Virus record (IMG/VR): IMGVR_UViG_3300048033_000777
Span: 1 to 51,365 of that record
From: a virus
Length of the DNA: 51,365 bases
Direction: 5' to 3' (one strand)
Part shown: positions 25,679 through 32,820 of the stretch, one piece after another
Layout of the letters: the number at the start of each line of letters is the position of its first letter
How positions within the stretch are numbered: the stretch's first letter is position 1
Notes under the pieces: generated by a model
Databases searched by the model: none
What the model saw: only the letters and a program-made list of their open reading frames with translations
Told to the model about the DNA's origin: nothing
Program-made: the position numbers and the translations under genes

Positions 25679-26269
25679 CTATATATTATAGTATATGTTA
25701 CTTATGTTGTCAACCGTTACGTTAGGGTTATTCCAGATTGCCGGTAAATTCCAGTCTGGTTCTTGATATATTGTAAATTTTATTTTAGGAAAGCATCTAA
25801 ATATCATGCTTATTTGGTGTATCCAGTAACTAGGATCAACAGCTCGTTTGTCTGCACTATCGTAGTTAGGTGTGCTTTTGTATATGTTGTTAACAGTTTT
25901 GGTATTACTGTGTAAATCAAATCCTAATAGATTTACGTCTTCGCTAAGTTTTGCACCTAGCAATACAGCATAAGGACCACTTCCCCATTGAAAGGGCTCG
26001 TCCCACCTGTCACTGCCTACATATGGTAATAACGGTACTGTTCTAATTCTTTTGTGTTCTTTGTAATTATTAACCCAATTTTCTCTAGTATATATTAGAG
26101 AGTGTTCGTTTGCGCCTTGTTTGATTGCTTCTGTAACCATTCTACGGTCAACACATACTAAATGGTTTACTTTAAAGTCTCGATGTATAGCATTACATCC
26201 GATCTTAATGCTGTCAATTGCATCAATATCAATGCCCGTGCGACTTTCACCATTTCCTATTACTAACAT
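25679..26269 (-). CDS. Unknown protein with Rossmann-like N-terminus
   Basis: A 196-residue protein starting MLVIGNGESRTGIDIDAIDS, followed by KIGCNAIHRDF and NHLVCVDRRMV. A GNGxS turn followed by C-N-A-I-H and C-V-D strands resembles small phage proteins of the sialyltransferase-like or DUF115-like group, but I cannot assign a reaction. A late-type element lies five bases before the ATG (26275-26282), overlaps the stop of the upstream gene, and leaves no room for a ribosome binding site. Expression is therefore probably leaderless. Confidence 0.6.
   Translation of the reverse strand: MLVIGNGESRTGIDIDAIDSIKIGCNAIHRDFKVNHLVCVDRRMVTEAIKQGANEHSLIYTRENWVNNYKEHKRIRTVPLLPYVGSDRWDEPFQWGSGPYAVLLGAKLSEDVNLLGFDLHSNTKTVNNIYKSTPNYDSADKRAVDPSYWIHQISMIFRCFPKIKFTIYQEPDWNLPAIWNNPNVTVDNISNIYYNI
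25685..25713 (-). promoter_or_regulatory. Sigma-70-type early promoter for queD
   Basis: The minus strand has TTGACA (25713-25708), 17 bases and TATAAT (25690-25685). It overlaps the 3' end of the gene at 25679-26269 and points at the QueD-like gene (ATG 25616), giving a leader of about 60 bases. Confidence 0.7.
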
Positions 26270-26274
26270 AAAAT

Positions 26275-26282
26275 TATTTAGC
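26275..26282 (-). promoter_or_regulatory. Late promoter-like GCTAAATA, leaderless type
   Basis: On the minus strand TAAATA is followed by exactly five bases and the ATG at 26269. The TAA of the motif is also the stop codon of the upstream gene at 26278-26751. Confidence 0.5.
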
Positions 26283-26751
26283 GTGGTTCAACAATCAATA
26301 GAATATTATCGTAAGTTTGTGATTTTTCTGTTTGAAAGATTAAGTAATTGCATACAAAGTCTCCGGTCATACTTACACGATATTCTCCACCCTGTTTCAT
26401 ATCATCTGGTACAACCATTGTCCATTGGTTTGGAACAGGCTCGCCAGGCCTCGTATTACGCACATATTGTTTTGTAAATTTATCTAGCCTGTGTGTATGT
26501 CCATCTTCGTGATATGCTATGCCATAGACTCTTTTACTATTGCATTCATGCTTTTTAGAACCTATCATCATAAATTCTATGTTTTCTTCTTCTGTTACAG
26601 GATTGTTTGTTATTTCTATTTTGATGTCTTGGAATACAAACGCATTGTCAAAACTCATATACATTACTCCTAACGAAATAAGAGTAACCATGCTGAGTCC
26701 GCTTATTATATTTGTTAATGCTTTAATCAACATGTATTTTTTATTTGTCAT
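26278..26751 (-). CDS. Membrane-anchored hypothetical protein (157 aa)
   Basis: One N-terminal hydrophobic helix (about residues 13-32, TNIISGLSMVTLISLGVMYM) is preceded by a basic N-terminus, so the rest is likely outside the cytoplasm. The soluble part is beta-rich with three Cys (HECNSKRVYG, FVCNYLIF) and a HEDGHTHR segment. No family is recognised. It overlaps the two-helix membrane gene upstream by 11 bases and the two are probably co-translated. Confidence 0.65.
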   Translation of the reverse strand: MTNKKYMLIKALTNIISGLSMVTLISLGVMYMSFDNAFVFQDIKIEITNNPVTEEENIEFMMIGSKKHECNSKRVYGIAYHEDGHTHRLDKFTKQYVRNTRPGEPVPNQWTMVVPDDMKQGGEYRVSMTGDFVCNYLIFQTEKSQTYDNILLIVEPR

Positions 26752-27049
26752 TTTTTATTGCCTCAATATCTTGAGCTACTTTAATAAATTCTCTGCGTAC
26801 TTCGCCTAAGTTTTTACTAGCTCTGTTTAATGTTTTTACTAACAGTCTAATAGTGTATATAGTCCAAAACCACCAAGTAACTGCTGTTAGGGCAAACAGC
26901 GCGAGCCCAATCCAAAATGCTGTTTCAAAATCAATTATGCCTGTACTTACTAAGCCTATACAAACCACAAGAAAAACAGTAGGAACAATCCTTGCGAAGA
27001 GGTCCCAGCGTTCTACCTGTCGTTCTATTTTTTGTTCTTTTTCAATCAT
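26741..27049 (-). CDS. Two-helix membrane protein (102 aa)
   Basis: A charged N-terminus (MIEKEQKIERQVERWDLF) is followed by two membrane helices (about residues 20-38 and 43-65) and a helical, charged C-terminal tail (LNRASKNLGEVRREFIK). It may be a holin-like or superinfection-related membrane protein but nothing specific supports that. AGGAG lies ten bases before the ATG, within a small inverted repeat (27061-27077). It is coupled to the membrane-anchored gene downstream. Confidence 0.6.
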   Translation of the reverse strand: MIEKEQKIERQVERWDLFARIVPTVFLVVCIGLVSTGIIDFETAFWIGLALFALTAVTWWFWTIYTIRLLVKTLNRASKNLGEVRREFIKVAQDIEAIKNDK

Positions 27050-27118
27050 GCCTATACTCCTGCTAAAATTTATAGCAGTAATATTTACTTAAAATTTTTG
27101 ATTAATTATATATCAGTA

Positions 27119-28204
27119 TTATGTTGATATTGGTCCAAAAAGATTCCAGTTTCCAGGAGTTCCGGACCTAGTGCATATCCAGCCTACATGTCCTCCCGGA
27201 CGTGGATTTGAATTCCAAACTATATCGCCTACAGAATAATTACCAATAGTAGGCTCTTCATCTAATATTTCGAATTTTTTACCTTGAAAACGAACAGGCC
27301 CGCCTGTTGTAATATCTGCATCAGGTGCAAAATTCTTAATACCGACTCCGATTTTATCCTTAAACGTAGTTTTACCGTGTACTACTATTGCCCCGCCTTC
27401 AGTAATAGTAAGTCGAGTAGTGTCATCTGTTATTAAATTAATTGCAACGTTAGTATACGAACCAATTTTAAATTGTTGTTCTTCATTACTATCAATGATA
27501 AACTCGTTATCCCAATTTTCAATACTAAATGTACCATTAGGTTCTGCTGTGCCAAGTCCTAAGCGTTCAGTATTTGCATCGTATATAATAAAATTATCAA
27601 TATTAAGAGGACCGTCAACGTTTAGTTGCGAAAGTCTCCCAAGAGTTTTTAAATTACTATTAACAACACTATTACCAAGAGATGATTGTGATAAGACCTC
27701 TTGACTTGAAATCATATATGTTTTATCTTTTAGTAGTTCGATAGACTCTGTAGAAAAGAACCTGTCTGGACGCTGTTGTAAAATAAACTGTTTAGTATAA
27801 TCCCCACCTGGCCATATTAATCCTTTTCCATATGCAACGCCATTATTAGATGTAAATGATAGCGGATCAGATCTTTCATGCCTAACATCAGCCGTTACTT
27901 CTTCTACATGCATACGTTTTGCATGCACAGTGCCATCAACAGTTAAATCGCCCTCAACGCTTAACGAATTTTTAATAACAGGTGTATGTACAGCATCTAA
28001 ATGAATACCATCATTTTTTACTGTAACAATAACTTGATTTGCTTGATCGCTAATACCTTGACTTGAAAAATGCGTTATAACGCCGCCGTGTATCTTATTA
28101 CCACTTAACTCTCTATCAAAAATTTCTCTTGTAGAGTTTTTGTTGTTTTGTAGATCTTCTATTGCTGTTGCTAGCGAATCTAAACTTTTACGTATATCAG
28201 TCAT
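27119..28204 (-). CDS. Receptor-type tail fibre protein
   Basis: A 361-residue protein. It starts with a short coiled coil (IRKSLDSLATAIEDLQNN), then beta-rich repeats (NSLSVEGDLTVDGTVHAKRM, LGLGTAEPNGTFSI). It ends in YSVGDIVWNSNPRPGGHVGWICTR with GTPGNWNLFG, a C-terminal tip common in marine phage fibre and pectate-lyase-like receptor-binding proteins. A late promoter precedes it. It lies away from the main fibre module and may be a separate adhesin or a virion-associated fibre. Confidence 0.75.
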   Translation of the reverse strand: MTDIRKSLDSLATAIEDLQNNKNSTREIFDRELSGNKIHGGVITHFSSQGISDQANQVIVTVKNDGIHLDAVHTPVIKNSLSVEGDLTVDGTVHAKRMHVEEVTADVRHERSDPLSFTSNNGVAYGKGLIWPGGDYTKQFILQQRPDRFFSTESIELLKDKTYMISSQEVLSQSSLGNSVVNSNLKTLGRLSQLNVDGPLNIDNFIIYDANTERLGLGTAEPNGTFSIENWDNEFIIDSNEEQQFKIGSYTNVAINLITDDTTRLTITEGGAIVVHGKTTFKDKIGVGIKNFAPDADITTGGPVRFQGKKFEILDEEPTIGNYSVGDIVWNSNPRPGGHVGWICTRSGTPGNWNLFGPIST

Positions 28205-28230
28205 CTAAGGTTCCTGTCAATTTATAACAG

Positions 28231-28238
28231 TATTTATC
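28231..28238 (-). promoter_or_regulatory. T4-type late promoter GATAAATA
   Basis: The minus strand reads CTGATAAATACTG, 26 bases upstream of the ATG at 28204. It overlaps the stop of the 435-residue gene at 28237, separating an early gene from the late fibre. Confidence 0.65.
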
Positions 28239-29544
28239 AGGAAACCTTTAGAAGTATAGTATCTGGATTACAACGTCCGTTAAGTTTGGTGTCAGTTGTC
28301 TTGATCTCATCTAAGAACTTGCGTAGTGCTACCTTACCTGCTGCCTTAAATGCTTTAAGTTGCTCTTCTGGTTTACGCAGTGTCTTTTGAATACTTGCAG
28401 TTTCATCAAAGCCAATAATAGTAGTACCTTTTACACTAAGTCCTGTACCTTCACGCTTCATTCCTTTAGGATCAATGTTGCTTGCAACATACTTACCTAG
28501 TTTACGTGTCTTAGTATTAAACACCCATAGCTCATTTGCTCCAATAATATCCACAGGATTTACACTTGCTAGGCTATACTTAGGATCAGTCTTAGCGTAT
28601 TTAAGCTTCTCTACTAGTTTATCAGCACTCTTGGGCTTGGCCTTGCGTGGCTTACGTGTTGCTTTAGCTTGATCAATAATAAAGTCTAATGCAAGCATCA
28701 GTTCTTCAATAGCTGTGCGGAACTTCTTAATGTCAGCTTTCTTAAGATGTGCATAACCTTCTTTAAGCTGTGCCCACATGTCTGCATCATGTTCGCTCAT
28801 CTTCTTTAACTGTCCAGCAGTTGGCATACGCTCTAAGTCGTTGTAGTCTGCAAGTATACCATCATAGAATGTCTTCATCTTGCGAGCGTGTGCTTGGCTA
28901 GGTTGTAATTTGTTAAAGTGTGCTTTAAAATCAAATGCCTTAGGATCAAAACTATTTGGATCAGCAACCCAAGTTTCTAACCATTCGTCAATGTCTTCAA
29001 CCATGTCAATGGACTGATCTCGGATTCGTTCTTGGATAGTAGGAACATATACGTTTACTTTTGCTTTTTCTTCTTCTTGCTTTACTTCTACAATCTTGCT
29101 ACCTGCTTCGATAGCACCTTCAACACGCTTTTTAAGAAACTCACTCATAGGCTTCTTACTGCCCATTGTGCCAGGAAGGCTTTCCCAGTATGCGTTTTCT
29201 TTTTCGTTGTAGTCAGGAGCACCGTCTAGCAATGTGTGTGCGATAATGCCTGCTGTAACACTCAGTGACGAGTTAGGAGCAGCCTTTGCTTGCTTGACCT
29301 GCTCTTTTGTGTAGTCGCCGGATTCTGTCATCCATTTGTAAACAGACAGATACAAATCTGCAGGCTTAAAGTTTTCGTAGTAGAACGAACGACACGTTTC
29401 TCTATGACGATGAATCTGTTCGCCTGTCCATTCTTCCCAACCTTCCCAACTTGGTGATGCTAGTTTTGCTCCACGTTTAATACGAGGTGCGCCACGTACT
29501 ACTTTTTTCTTGGGTTTCTTTGCGATTGATTTTGCTGTAGCCAT
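28237..29544 (-). CDS. Conserved-type hypothetical phage protein (435 aa)
   Basis: It has a Lys/Arg-rich N-terminus (KKPKKKVVRGAPRIKRG), a helical middle (about 60-290) and a second basic segment (ATRKPRKAKPKS). The C-terminal half includes ELWVFNTKTRKLGKYVAS and ends NGRCNPDTILLKVS. The basic regions suggest nucleic acid binding. I recall related large unknown proteins in T4-like marine phages but no function. It is preceded by a sigma-70-type promoter (29569-29597), so it is likely expressed early. Confidence 0.65.
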   Translation of the reverse strand: MATAKSIAKKPKKKVVRGAPRIKRGAKLASPSWEGWEEWTGEQIHRHRETCRSFYYENFKPADLYLSVYKWMTESGDYTKEQVKQAKAAPNSSLSVTAGIIAHTLLDGAPDYNEKENAYWESLPGTMGSKKPMSEFLKKRVEGAIEAGSKIVEVKQEEEKAKVNVYVPTIQERIRDQSIDMVEDIDEWLETWVADPNSFDPKAFDFKAHFNKLQPSQAHARKMKTFYDGILADYNDLERMPTAGQLKKMSEHDADMWAQLKEGYAHLKKADIKKFRTAIEELMLALDFIIDQAKATRKPRKAKPKSADKLVEKLKYAKTDPKYSLASVNPVDIIGANELWVFNTKTRKLGKYVASNIDPKGMKREGTGLSVKGTTIIGFDETASIQKTLRKPEEQLKAFKAAGKVALRKFLDEIKTTDTKLNGRCNPDTILLKVS

Positions 29545-29568
29545 GCCTATCTCCTAGCTGTTATAAAC

Positions 29569-29597
29569 AGTATATAGCCGTTGAATTAAAAAGTCAA
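29569..29597 (-). promoter_or_regulatory. Sigma-70-type early promoter
   Basis: The minus strand has TTGACT (29597-29592), 17 bases and TATACT (29574-29569), 25 bases upstream of the ATG at 29544. Confidence 0.6.
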
Positions 29598-29833
29598 GCT
29601 CTTTTGAGTGCGTAGAAGGTAGCGTGTTTGCCACTTAGCTCTCCTGTAATAGTAATATGGTAGCCCCAATTGTTAAAATCTTGGTTAATATGGTACTGCA
29701 TATTTGTAGCTTTTTCACTACACCATTTACCTTCGGGCGTCTGTTGCCATTGAGAAATTGGTTCTGCAATGTAAACTTCAACATCCTCTACATCGCCCAT
29801 TTTAAACTCGTGCAGTACGTACTTAGCCTTCAT
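29594..29833 (-). CDS. Hypothetical protein (79 aa)
   Basis: A small soluble protein, MKAKYVLHEFKMGDVEDV at the start and ITGELSGKHATFYALKRA at the end. It has a beta-rich pattern without Cys clusters or membrane segments. It lies 23 bases downstream of the ligase gene and probably shares its early transcript. Its 3' end overlaps the -35 box of the next promoter. I do not recognise a family. Confidence 0.6.
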   Translation of the reverse strand: MKAKYVLHEFKMGDVEDVEVYIAEPISQWQQTPEGKWCSEKATNMQYHINQDFNNWGYHITITGELSGKHATFYALKRA

Positions 29834-29856
29834 GTTCTAAGTCCCAACGTACTACG

Positions 29857-31164
29857 TTAGATTTTCTCGCCAACTTCGAATCCGCGGAACGTTTTGAAAC
29901 GTGGGAAACGAAGCGAGTAAGTACCGTCTTGATTTTGTGTAATAGCATCTGCTCGTACCTCTACTAAATTGCCGATAATATCGCTGCGGCTAGTCCAATA
30001 ACTGTCCCTGTGAGCATCAGTAAAACCACTACCCACGTTGACGCGAATATCTTTTCCATCGTCGATCCCTTCACAAACGAATGCACCAAGACGTCCTTCA
30101 TTCCTACCAGTACCTTCTTCAACTTCTTTAACCTCCAATGTAACCTCAATAAATGGCTTTGCTTTTAGCCAAGCGTGTGTGCGTTTGCACTCGTAAGGTG
30201 CGTCTACGTCTTTGATCATTACACCTTCGTAACCACCTTCTACAGCTTGCTTATTAAGCTCTACAAAGCGTTCTTGGCCTTCGGGTGTGTCCAAATCAAC
30301 ATCTTCCCAGTCCAACGCTTGTACGTGTTCTAAGGCGTCTTTGTGCTCCTCTACCCAATGCTTGGTAATAAGACTGCGGAAGCTCTGAGGCTTATCCCAC
30401 TTACCTTCACGGAAGCAACCTAATGGAATAGTATCAAATATGTGTAGTACAGCGTCAGTAGTTTGCTTTCCATCTTTGCGATGTACTTGCTTCATAAGGT
30501 CTTGGAAGTCTGAGCTCATTACTTCACCGTCTAGTACTAGCGGATATGGCACAGGATACTCTGCAACTACTGCTTCTAGCTCTGCAATAATGTGTCCAAA
30601 GTTGTGAAACTGTTTTCCGTTACGAGAGAACATTTCTACTTTGTTGCCTTGGATAATAGTAATAACACGAACGCCGTCAAGTTTGATTTCAATCTGCTTC
30701 TTGCCCGTCATTTTCTTTTCGTGCTTGGCCGAGTCATGTGCAAGACTACAAGTAAACACAGGCACTGTACCTGGTACTACTTTGTTAACAGTCTTTTCAC
30801 TTACGCCACACCGAAGGTCTTTGATAAGGATACGACGATACCAATCATTCCATTGTTCGTCTGTAGCAACACTCATTGCTAGTTCAATTGAATCACGTGC
30901 CGCATGACCTGTAAGTTCTCTGCCAGCAAGTCGCATTGCTAGTTCTACAAATGTCTCCCATGCTAACCCCTGACCAGGTTCTAGTCCTTCACGTACAGGT
31001 ACTTGCTTTACTCCAAACGTCACTAGAGCATCAAGTGCCATACGACAGCCTTCGAAAAACTCTGGAAGTCCTTCGTCGTGTGCTGTTTGAATAATTGCTT
31101 CTTTGTCTAGACGACTGTTGTGCTGTTCTAGTTTTCTAATAATTGCGTCTGGTTGTGTTCTCAT
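29857..31164 (-). CDS. ATP-dependent DNA ligase
   Basis: A 435-residue protein. The nucleotidyltransferase motif I is seen as EIKLDGVR with K161 as the AMP-accepting lysine. Further motifs are FSRNGKQF, LVLDGEVM, EGVMIKD and WLKAKP, the last being motif V. An OB-fold follows from about residue 345. An N-terminal helical domain of about 140 residues matches phage T4-type ligases in size. It seals nicks during replication and repair. It has its own sigma-70 promoter and an AGAGGCAC leader, so it is early. The large overlap with small genes on the other side is absent. Confidence 0.93.
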   Translation of the reverse strand: MRTQPDAIIRKLEQHNSRLDKEAIIQTAHDEGLPEFFEGCRMALDALVTFGVKQVPVREGLEPGQGLAWETFVELAMRLAGRELTGHAARDSIELAMSVATDEQWNDWYRRILIKDLRCGVSEKTVNKVVPGTVPVFTCSLAHDSAKHEKKMTGKKQIEIKLDGVRVITIIQGNKVEMFSRNGKQFHNFGHIIAELEAVVAEYPVPYPLVLDGEVMSSDFQDLMKQVHRKDGKQTTDAVLHIFDTIPLGCFREGKWDKPQSFRSLITKHWVEEHKDALEHVQALDWEDVDLDTPEGQERFVELNKQAVEGGYEGVMIKDVDAPYECKRTHAWLKAKPFIEVTLEVKEVEEGTGRNEGRLGAFVCEGIDDGKDIRVNVGSGFTDAHRDSYWTSRSDIIGNLVEVRADAITQNQDGTYSLRFPRFKTFRGFEVGEKI

Positions 31165-31185
31165 TAAATTGTGCCTCTATTTGCC

Positions 31186-31377
31186 TTAATATGTATGTAT
31201 TATAGCATCACTATTAGACTTGTCAACCGAATAATATTCGGGCTCCATATCTAGTGATTCGTGAAAGTCGAATACAGACCATCCGTTTAGTGCATACCAT
31301 GTTGCTTTTTTCGGTGTGCATAGAACAAGATGATTCTCTTTATTTTGTTCTATGCTATATAAGCGATGTTCAATCAT
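31186..31377 (-). CDS. Hypothetical protein (63 aa)
   Basis: The ATG at 31377 overlaps the stop of the basic gene at 31370 (ATGATTGA), so coupling is likely. A TTG nine bases further up is a weaker choice. The protein starts MIEHRLYSIEQNKENHLVLC and includes WYALNGWSVFDFHESLD, a soluble alpha/beta pattern. Its 3' end contains the -10 and -35 of the ligase promoter. No family is recognised. Confidence 0.6.
   Translation of the reverse strand: MIEHRLYSIEQNKENHLVLCTPKKATWYALNGWSVFDFHESLDMEPEYYSVDKSNSDAIIHTY
31199..31226 (-). promoter_or_regulatory. Sigma-70-type early promoter for DNA ligase
   Basis: The minus strand has TTGACA (31226-31221), 16 bases and TATAAT (31204-31199) with an extended TGC just before the -10. 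The leader then runs through GGCAAATAGAGGCACA to the ligase ATG at 31164. Confidence 0.8.
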
Positions 31378-31522
31378 CCCAATCAATCTTGTTATACTTG
31401 GGTTTCTTTTTGATCTTGTTTTTGATTACTCGTGGACGGAAGGGACCTTGTGGATCCCTTACCGCCTTTGCTTCAAAGTTTCTACGCTTTGGTGCTTGTG
31501 GCCGGCGCACATTTTTAGACAT
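31370..31522 (-). CDS. Small basic protein (50 aa)
   Basis: The frame reads MSKNVRRPQAPKRRNFEAKA at the start and ends PKYNKIDWDD. About a third of the residues are Lys or Arg, so it may bind nucleic acid. GAGG and AGGGT elements lie upstream of the ATG. Its ATG overlaps the TGA region of the phosphoesterase gene, and its stop overlaps the start of the gene at 31186-31377, giving a tightly coupled trio. Function unknown. Confidence 0.65.
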   Translation of the reverse strand: MSKNVRRPQAPKRRNFEAKAVRDPQGPFRPRVIKNKIKKKPKYNKIDWDD

Positions 31523-32061
31523 TAACGTACCCTCAATTCCTCAATGTTAATCGGAGTGTAGTTGATTTGCTCAACACTCACACATCTGTGGAACTCGGTT
31601 GGGCTTGGATTCTGGTGAATGTGTCCGTGTACGTTTACCATACTACCTTCGCCAAATCTGTGACTTTCGCCTAATGTACTATTGTGTACAGGAACGTGAG
31701 TCAACAACAATCCAAACTCAGGAAACATTCTCCACAAGTCAATCTTTCCCCACCAGCCACCGTTAACGTGGAACTTGATGTTGTCGTGGTTGCCAACAAT
31801 CAAACGCTTCTGTCCGTTTAGTCGAGGCATGTTGGTGTCCATCCACTCTTGCTTGCGAGTGCCAAACAACACATCGCCTAAGTGGTACACTTTGTCACCA
31901 GGTTTGACAACACTGTTCCAGTTAGCGATCATTTCTTCGTTCATGTCGTTTACATCGTTCCAACGATCGCCACGAGTGGGCCTACCTTCTCTATCTGAGA
32001 AAGTTAAGATGTTAGCGTGATCAAAGTGTGTATCACTGATAACCCAGATATTTCTTGCCAT
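31522..32061 (-). CDS. Calcineurin-like metallophosphoesterase
   Basis: A 179-residue protein containing every metal-binding block of the family: ISDTHFDHANI (D-x-H), HLGDV (GD), VGNHD (GNHD), LLLTHVP and NVHGHIHQ (GHxH). It matches short phage and bacterial metallophosphoesterases in length. It hydrolyses a phosphoester, possibly a nucleotide or nucleic acid end. The substrate cannot be specified. It is the first gene of a four-gene early unit leading to the DNA ligase and has its own promoter. Confidence 0.9.
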   Translation of the reverse strand: MARNIWVISDTHFDHANILTFSDREGRPTRGDRWNDVNDMNEEMIANWNSVVKPGDKVYHLGDVLFGTRKQEWMDTNMPRLNGQKRLIVGNHDNIKFHVNGGWWGKIDLWRMFPEFGLLLTHVPVHNSTLGESHRFGEGSMVNVHGHIHQNPSPTEFHRCVSVEQINYTPINIEELRVR

Positions 32062-32088
32062 AACAGTTTCCTTATTAACTTATCTACA

Positions 32089-32117
32089 ATTATACGATAT
32101 TTACTACATATTGTCAA
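32089..32117 (-). promoter_or_regulatory. Sigma-70-type early promoter for the phosphoesterase
   Basis: The minus strand has TTGACA (32117-32112), 17 bases and TATAAT (32094-32089), 27 bases before the ATG at 32061. It sits just after the 3' end of tRNA-Cys. Confidence 0.75.
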
Positions 32118-32124
32118 CTAGTAT

Positions 32125-32199
32125 TGGAGTGAGCGACAGGACTCGAACCTGCATAAAAAGGATTTGCAATCCTTTGCGTAACCATTCCGCCACGCTCAC
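32125..32199 (-). tRNA. tRNA-Cys (anticodon GCA)
   Basis: A full cloverleaf on the minus strand: acceptor GTGAGCG/CGCTCAC, anticodon loop TTGCAAA, a T-loop GGTTCGAGTCC and U as discriminator, as expected for tRNA-Cys. The CCA end is encoded. It is last of the four-tRNA cluster behind the leader/terminator at 32449-32632. Confidence 0.95.
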
Positions 32200-32203
32200 A
32201 AAA

Positions 32204-32291
32204 TGGCGGAGAGTGTGGGATTCGAACCCACGGTACGTTGCCGTACTCTAGTTTTCAAGACTAGCGCCTTCGACCGCTCGGCCAACTCTCC
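32204..32291 (-). tRNA. tRNA-Ser (anticodon UGA)
   Basis: The minus strand gives acceptor GGAGAGT/ACTCTCC, anticodon loop CTTGAAA, a long variable arm (AGTACGGCAACGTACC) typical of class II serine tRNAs, and an encoded CCA. It reads UCA, which is the first serine codon of the nearby leader peptide. Confidence 0.95.
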
Positions 32292-32297
32292 TATAAA

Positions 32298-32374
32298 TGG
32301 TCGGGGATGCAGGATTCGAACCTGCGACCTCTCGCTCCCAAAGCGAGCGCACTACCAGACTGTGCTAATCCCCG
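32298..32374 (-). tRNA. tRNA-Pro (anticodon UGG)
   Basis: Acceptor CGGGGAT/ATCCCCG, anticodon loop TTTGGGA, T-arm GCAGGTTCGAATCCTGC and encoded CCA on the minus strand. It is directly joined to tRNA-Trp with no spacer. Confidence 0.95.
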
Positions 32375-32448
32375 TGGCATAGGTGGAGGGAGTCGAACCC
32401 CCGCTTGCTGTTTTGGAGACAGCCGTGCTACCATAACACTTCACCCAT
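32375..32448 (-). tRNA. tRNA-Trp (anticodon CCA)
   Basis: Acceptor ATGGGTG/CACCTAT (one G-U), anticodon loop CTCCAAA, T-arm GGGGGTTCGACTCCCTC, G discriminator and encoded CCA. Its 5' end directly follows the T-tract of the terminator at 32449, so it needs read-through to be transcribed. Confidence 0.93.
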
Positions 32449-32485
32449 AAAAAAAGCCCCTAATAAAATTAATTACTAGGGGCTT
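32449..32485 (-). terminator. Intrinsic terminator ahead of the tRNA-Trp cluster
   Basis: The minus strand has stem AAGCCCCTA (32485-32477) with TAGGGGCTT (32462-32454), a 14-base loop and seven T residues ending at 32449. It would stop transcripts one base before the mature 5' end of tRNA-Trp. This is the main clue to an attenuation arrangement. Confidence 0.85.
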
Positions 32486-32495
32486 ATCTTAAATA

Positions 32496-32509
32496 ACTTT
32501 TTAAAAAGT
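32496..32509. repeat. Perfect 14-base palindrome ACTTTTTAAAAAGT
   Basis: A perfect palindrome between the leader stop codon and the terminator stem. It may form a weak AU hairpin in the leader RNA or bind a dimeric protein. No function can be assigned. Confidence 0.4.
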
Positions 32510-32513
32510 CGCG

Positions 32514-32572
32514 TTAAGACATACCCCCTTTCGGTGGACACCACGATAATGATTGTGTTGCATTTGTCTTAA
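32514..32572 (-). other. Inverted repeat framing the leader ORF
   Basis: TTAAGACA (32572-32565, codons 2-4 of the leader) and TGTCTTAA (32521-32514, including its stop) are perfect complements. The second arm can also pair with TTAAGATA at 32492-32485, just before the terminator, with one G-U pair. Inside lies CCACCGAAAGGGGG, a GAAA-capped hairpin with one mismatch. Alternative pairings like these are typical of attenuators, but the fold is inferred by eye. Confidence 0.5.
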
Positions 32573-32576
32573 TCAC
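32514..32576 (-). CDS. Candidate leader peptide (20 aa) with Ser, Trp, Cys and Pro codons
   Basis: The frame starts GTG at 32576 with AAGGA eight bases upstream and ends TAA at 32514. It reads about 20 residues, with QSLSWCPPKGGMS as its second half. Seven of 20 codons encode Ser, Trp, Cys or Pro, the same amino acids as the four tRNAs downstream. It lies between a sigma-70 promoter and an intrinsic terminator, as in classical attenuators. A second frame from an ATG at 32563 lacks a ribosome binding site. Very short ORFs occur by chance, so the coding call is tentative. Confidence 0.5.
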   Translation of the reverse strand: MIKTNATQSLSWCPPKGGMS

Positions 32577-32603
32577 GTTAATATTCCTTTTTAGTATGTT
32601 TAT

Positions 32604-32632
32604 ACTATACTACATTTATTTATCTTTGTCAA
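32604..32632 (-). promoter_or_regulatory. Sigma-70-type promoter of the leader/tRNA unit
   Basis: The minus strand has TTGACA (32632-32627), 17 bases and TATAGT (32609-32604). Transcription would start near 32597, about 20 bases before the GTG of the leader ORF. Confidence 0.75.
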
Positions 32633-32816
32633 CTTTATTTTTAGCATTTTTTTCTGCTTTAGTTAACTTATTATTCCAACTATTGTTACTAATGCCCAGC
32701 TCATTGGGCATTGGTTTTGTTTTTCCTTTAGTAATCTCTCCACCTTTAGCAAGATACTGTGCAACTAAGTCTTCAGTTTCTTTGTCTACAGGTTTCTTAT
32801 CATGATTCATTGACAT
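32616..32816 (-). CDS. Small conserved-type hypothetical (66 aa)
   Basis: Very charged and soluble. The middle, YLAKGGEITKGKTKPMPNEL, followed by GISNNSWNNKLT, resembles small proteins I recall from T4-like cyanophages, whose function is unknown. The ATG follows the stop of the gene at 32821 by four bases with a weak ribosome binding site, suggesting coupling. The 3' end overlaps the -35 box of the leader promoter. Confidence 0.65.
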   Translation of the reverse strand: MSMNHDKKPVDKETEDLVAQYLAKGGEITKGKTKPMPNELGISNNSWNNKLTKAEKNAKNKVDKDK

Positions 32817-32820
32817 TAGA

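Noticed and set aside
27061-27077. Inverted repeat TGCTA-N7-TAGCA as a terminator
   Set aside because: The stem is only five bases and no T-tract follows on either strand. It overlaps the ribosome binding region of the next gene.
32501-32563. Alternative 20-residue ORF from an ATG within the leader (contains HYRGV)
   Set aside because: No ribosome binding site at a sensible distance. The GTG frame has AAGGA with an eight-base gap and a codon content matching the downstream tRNAs.
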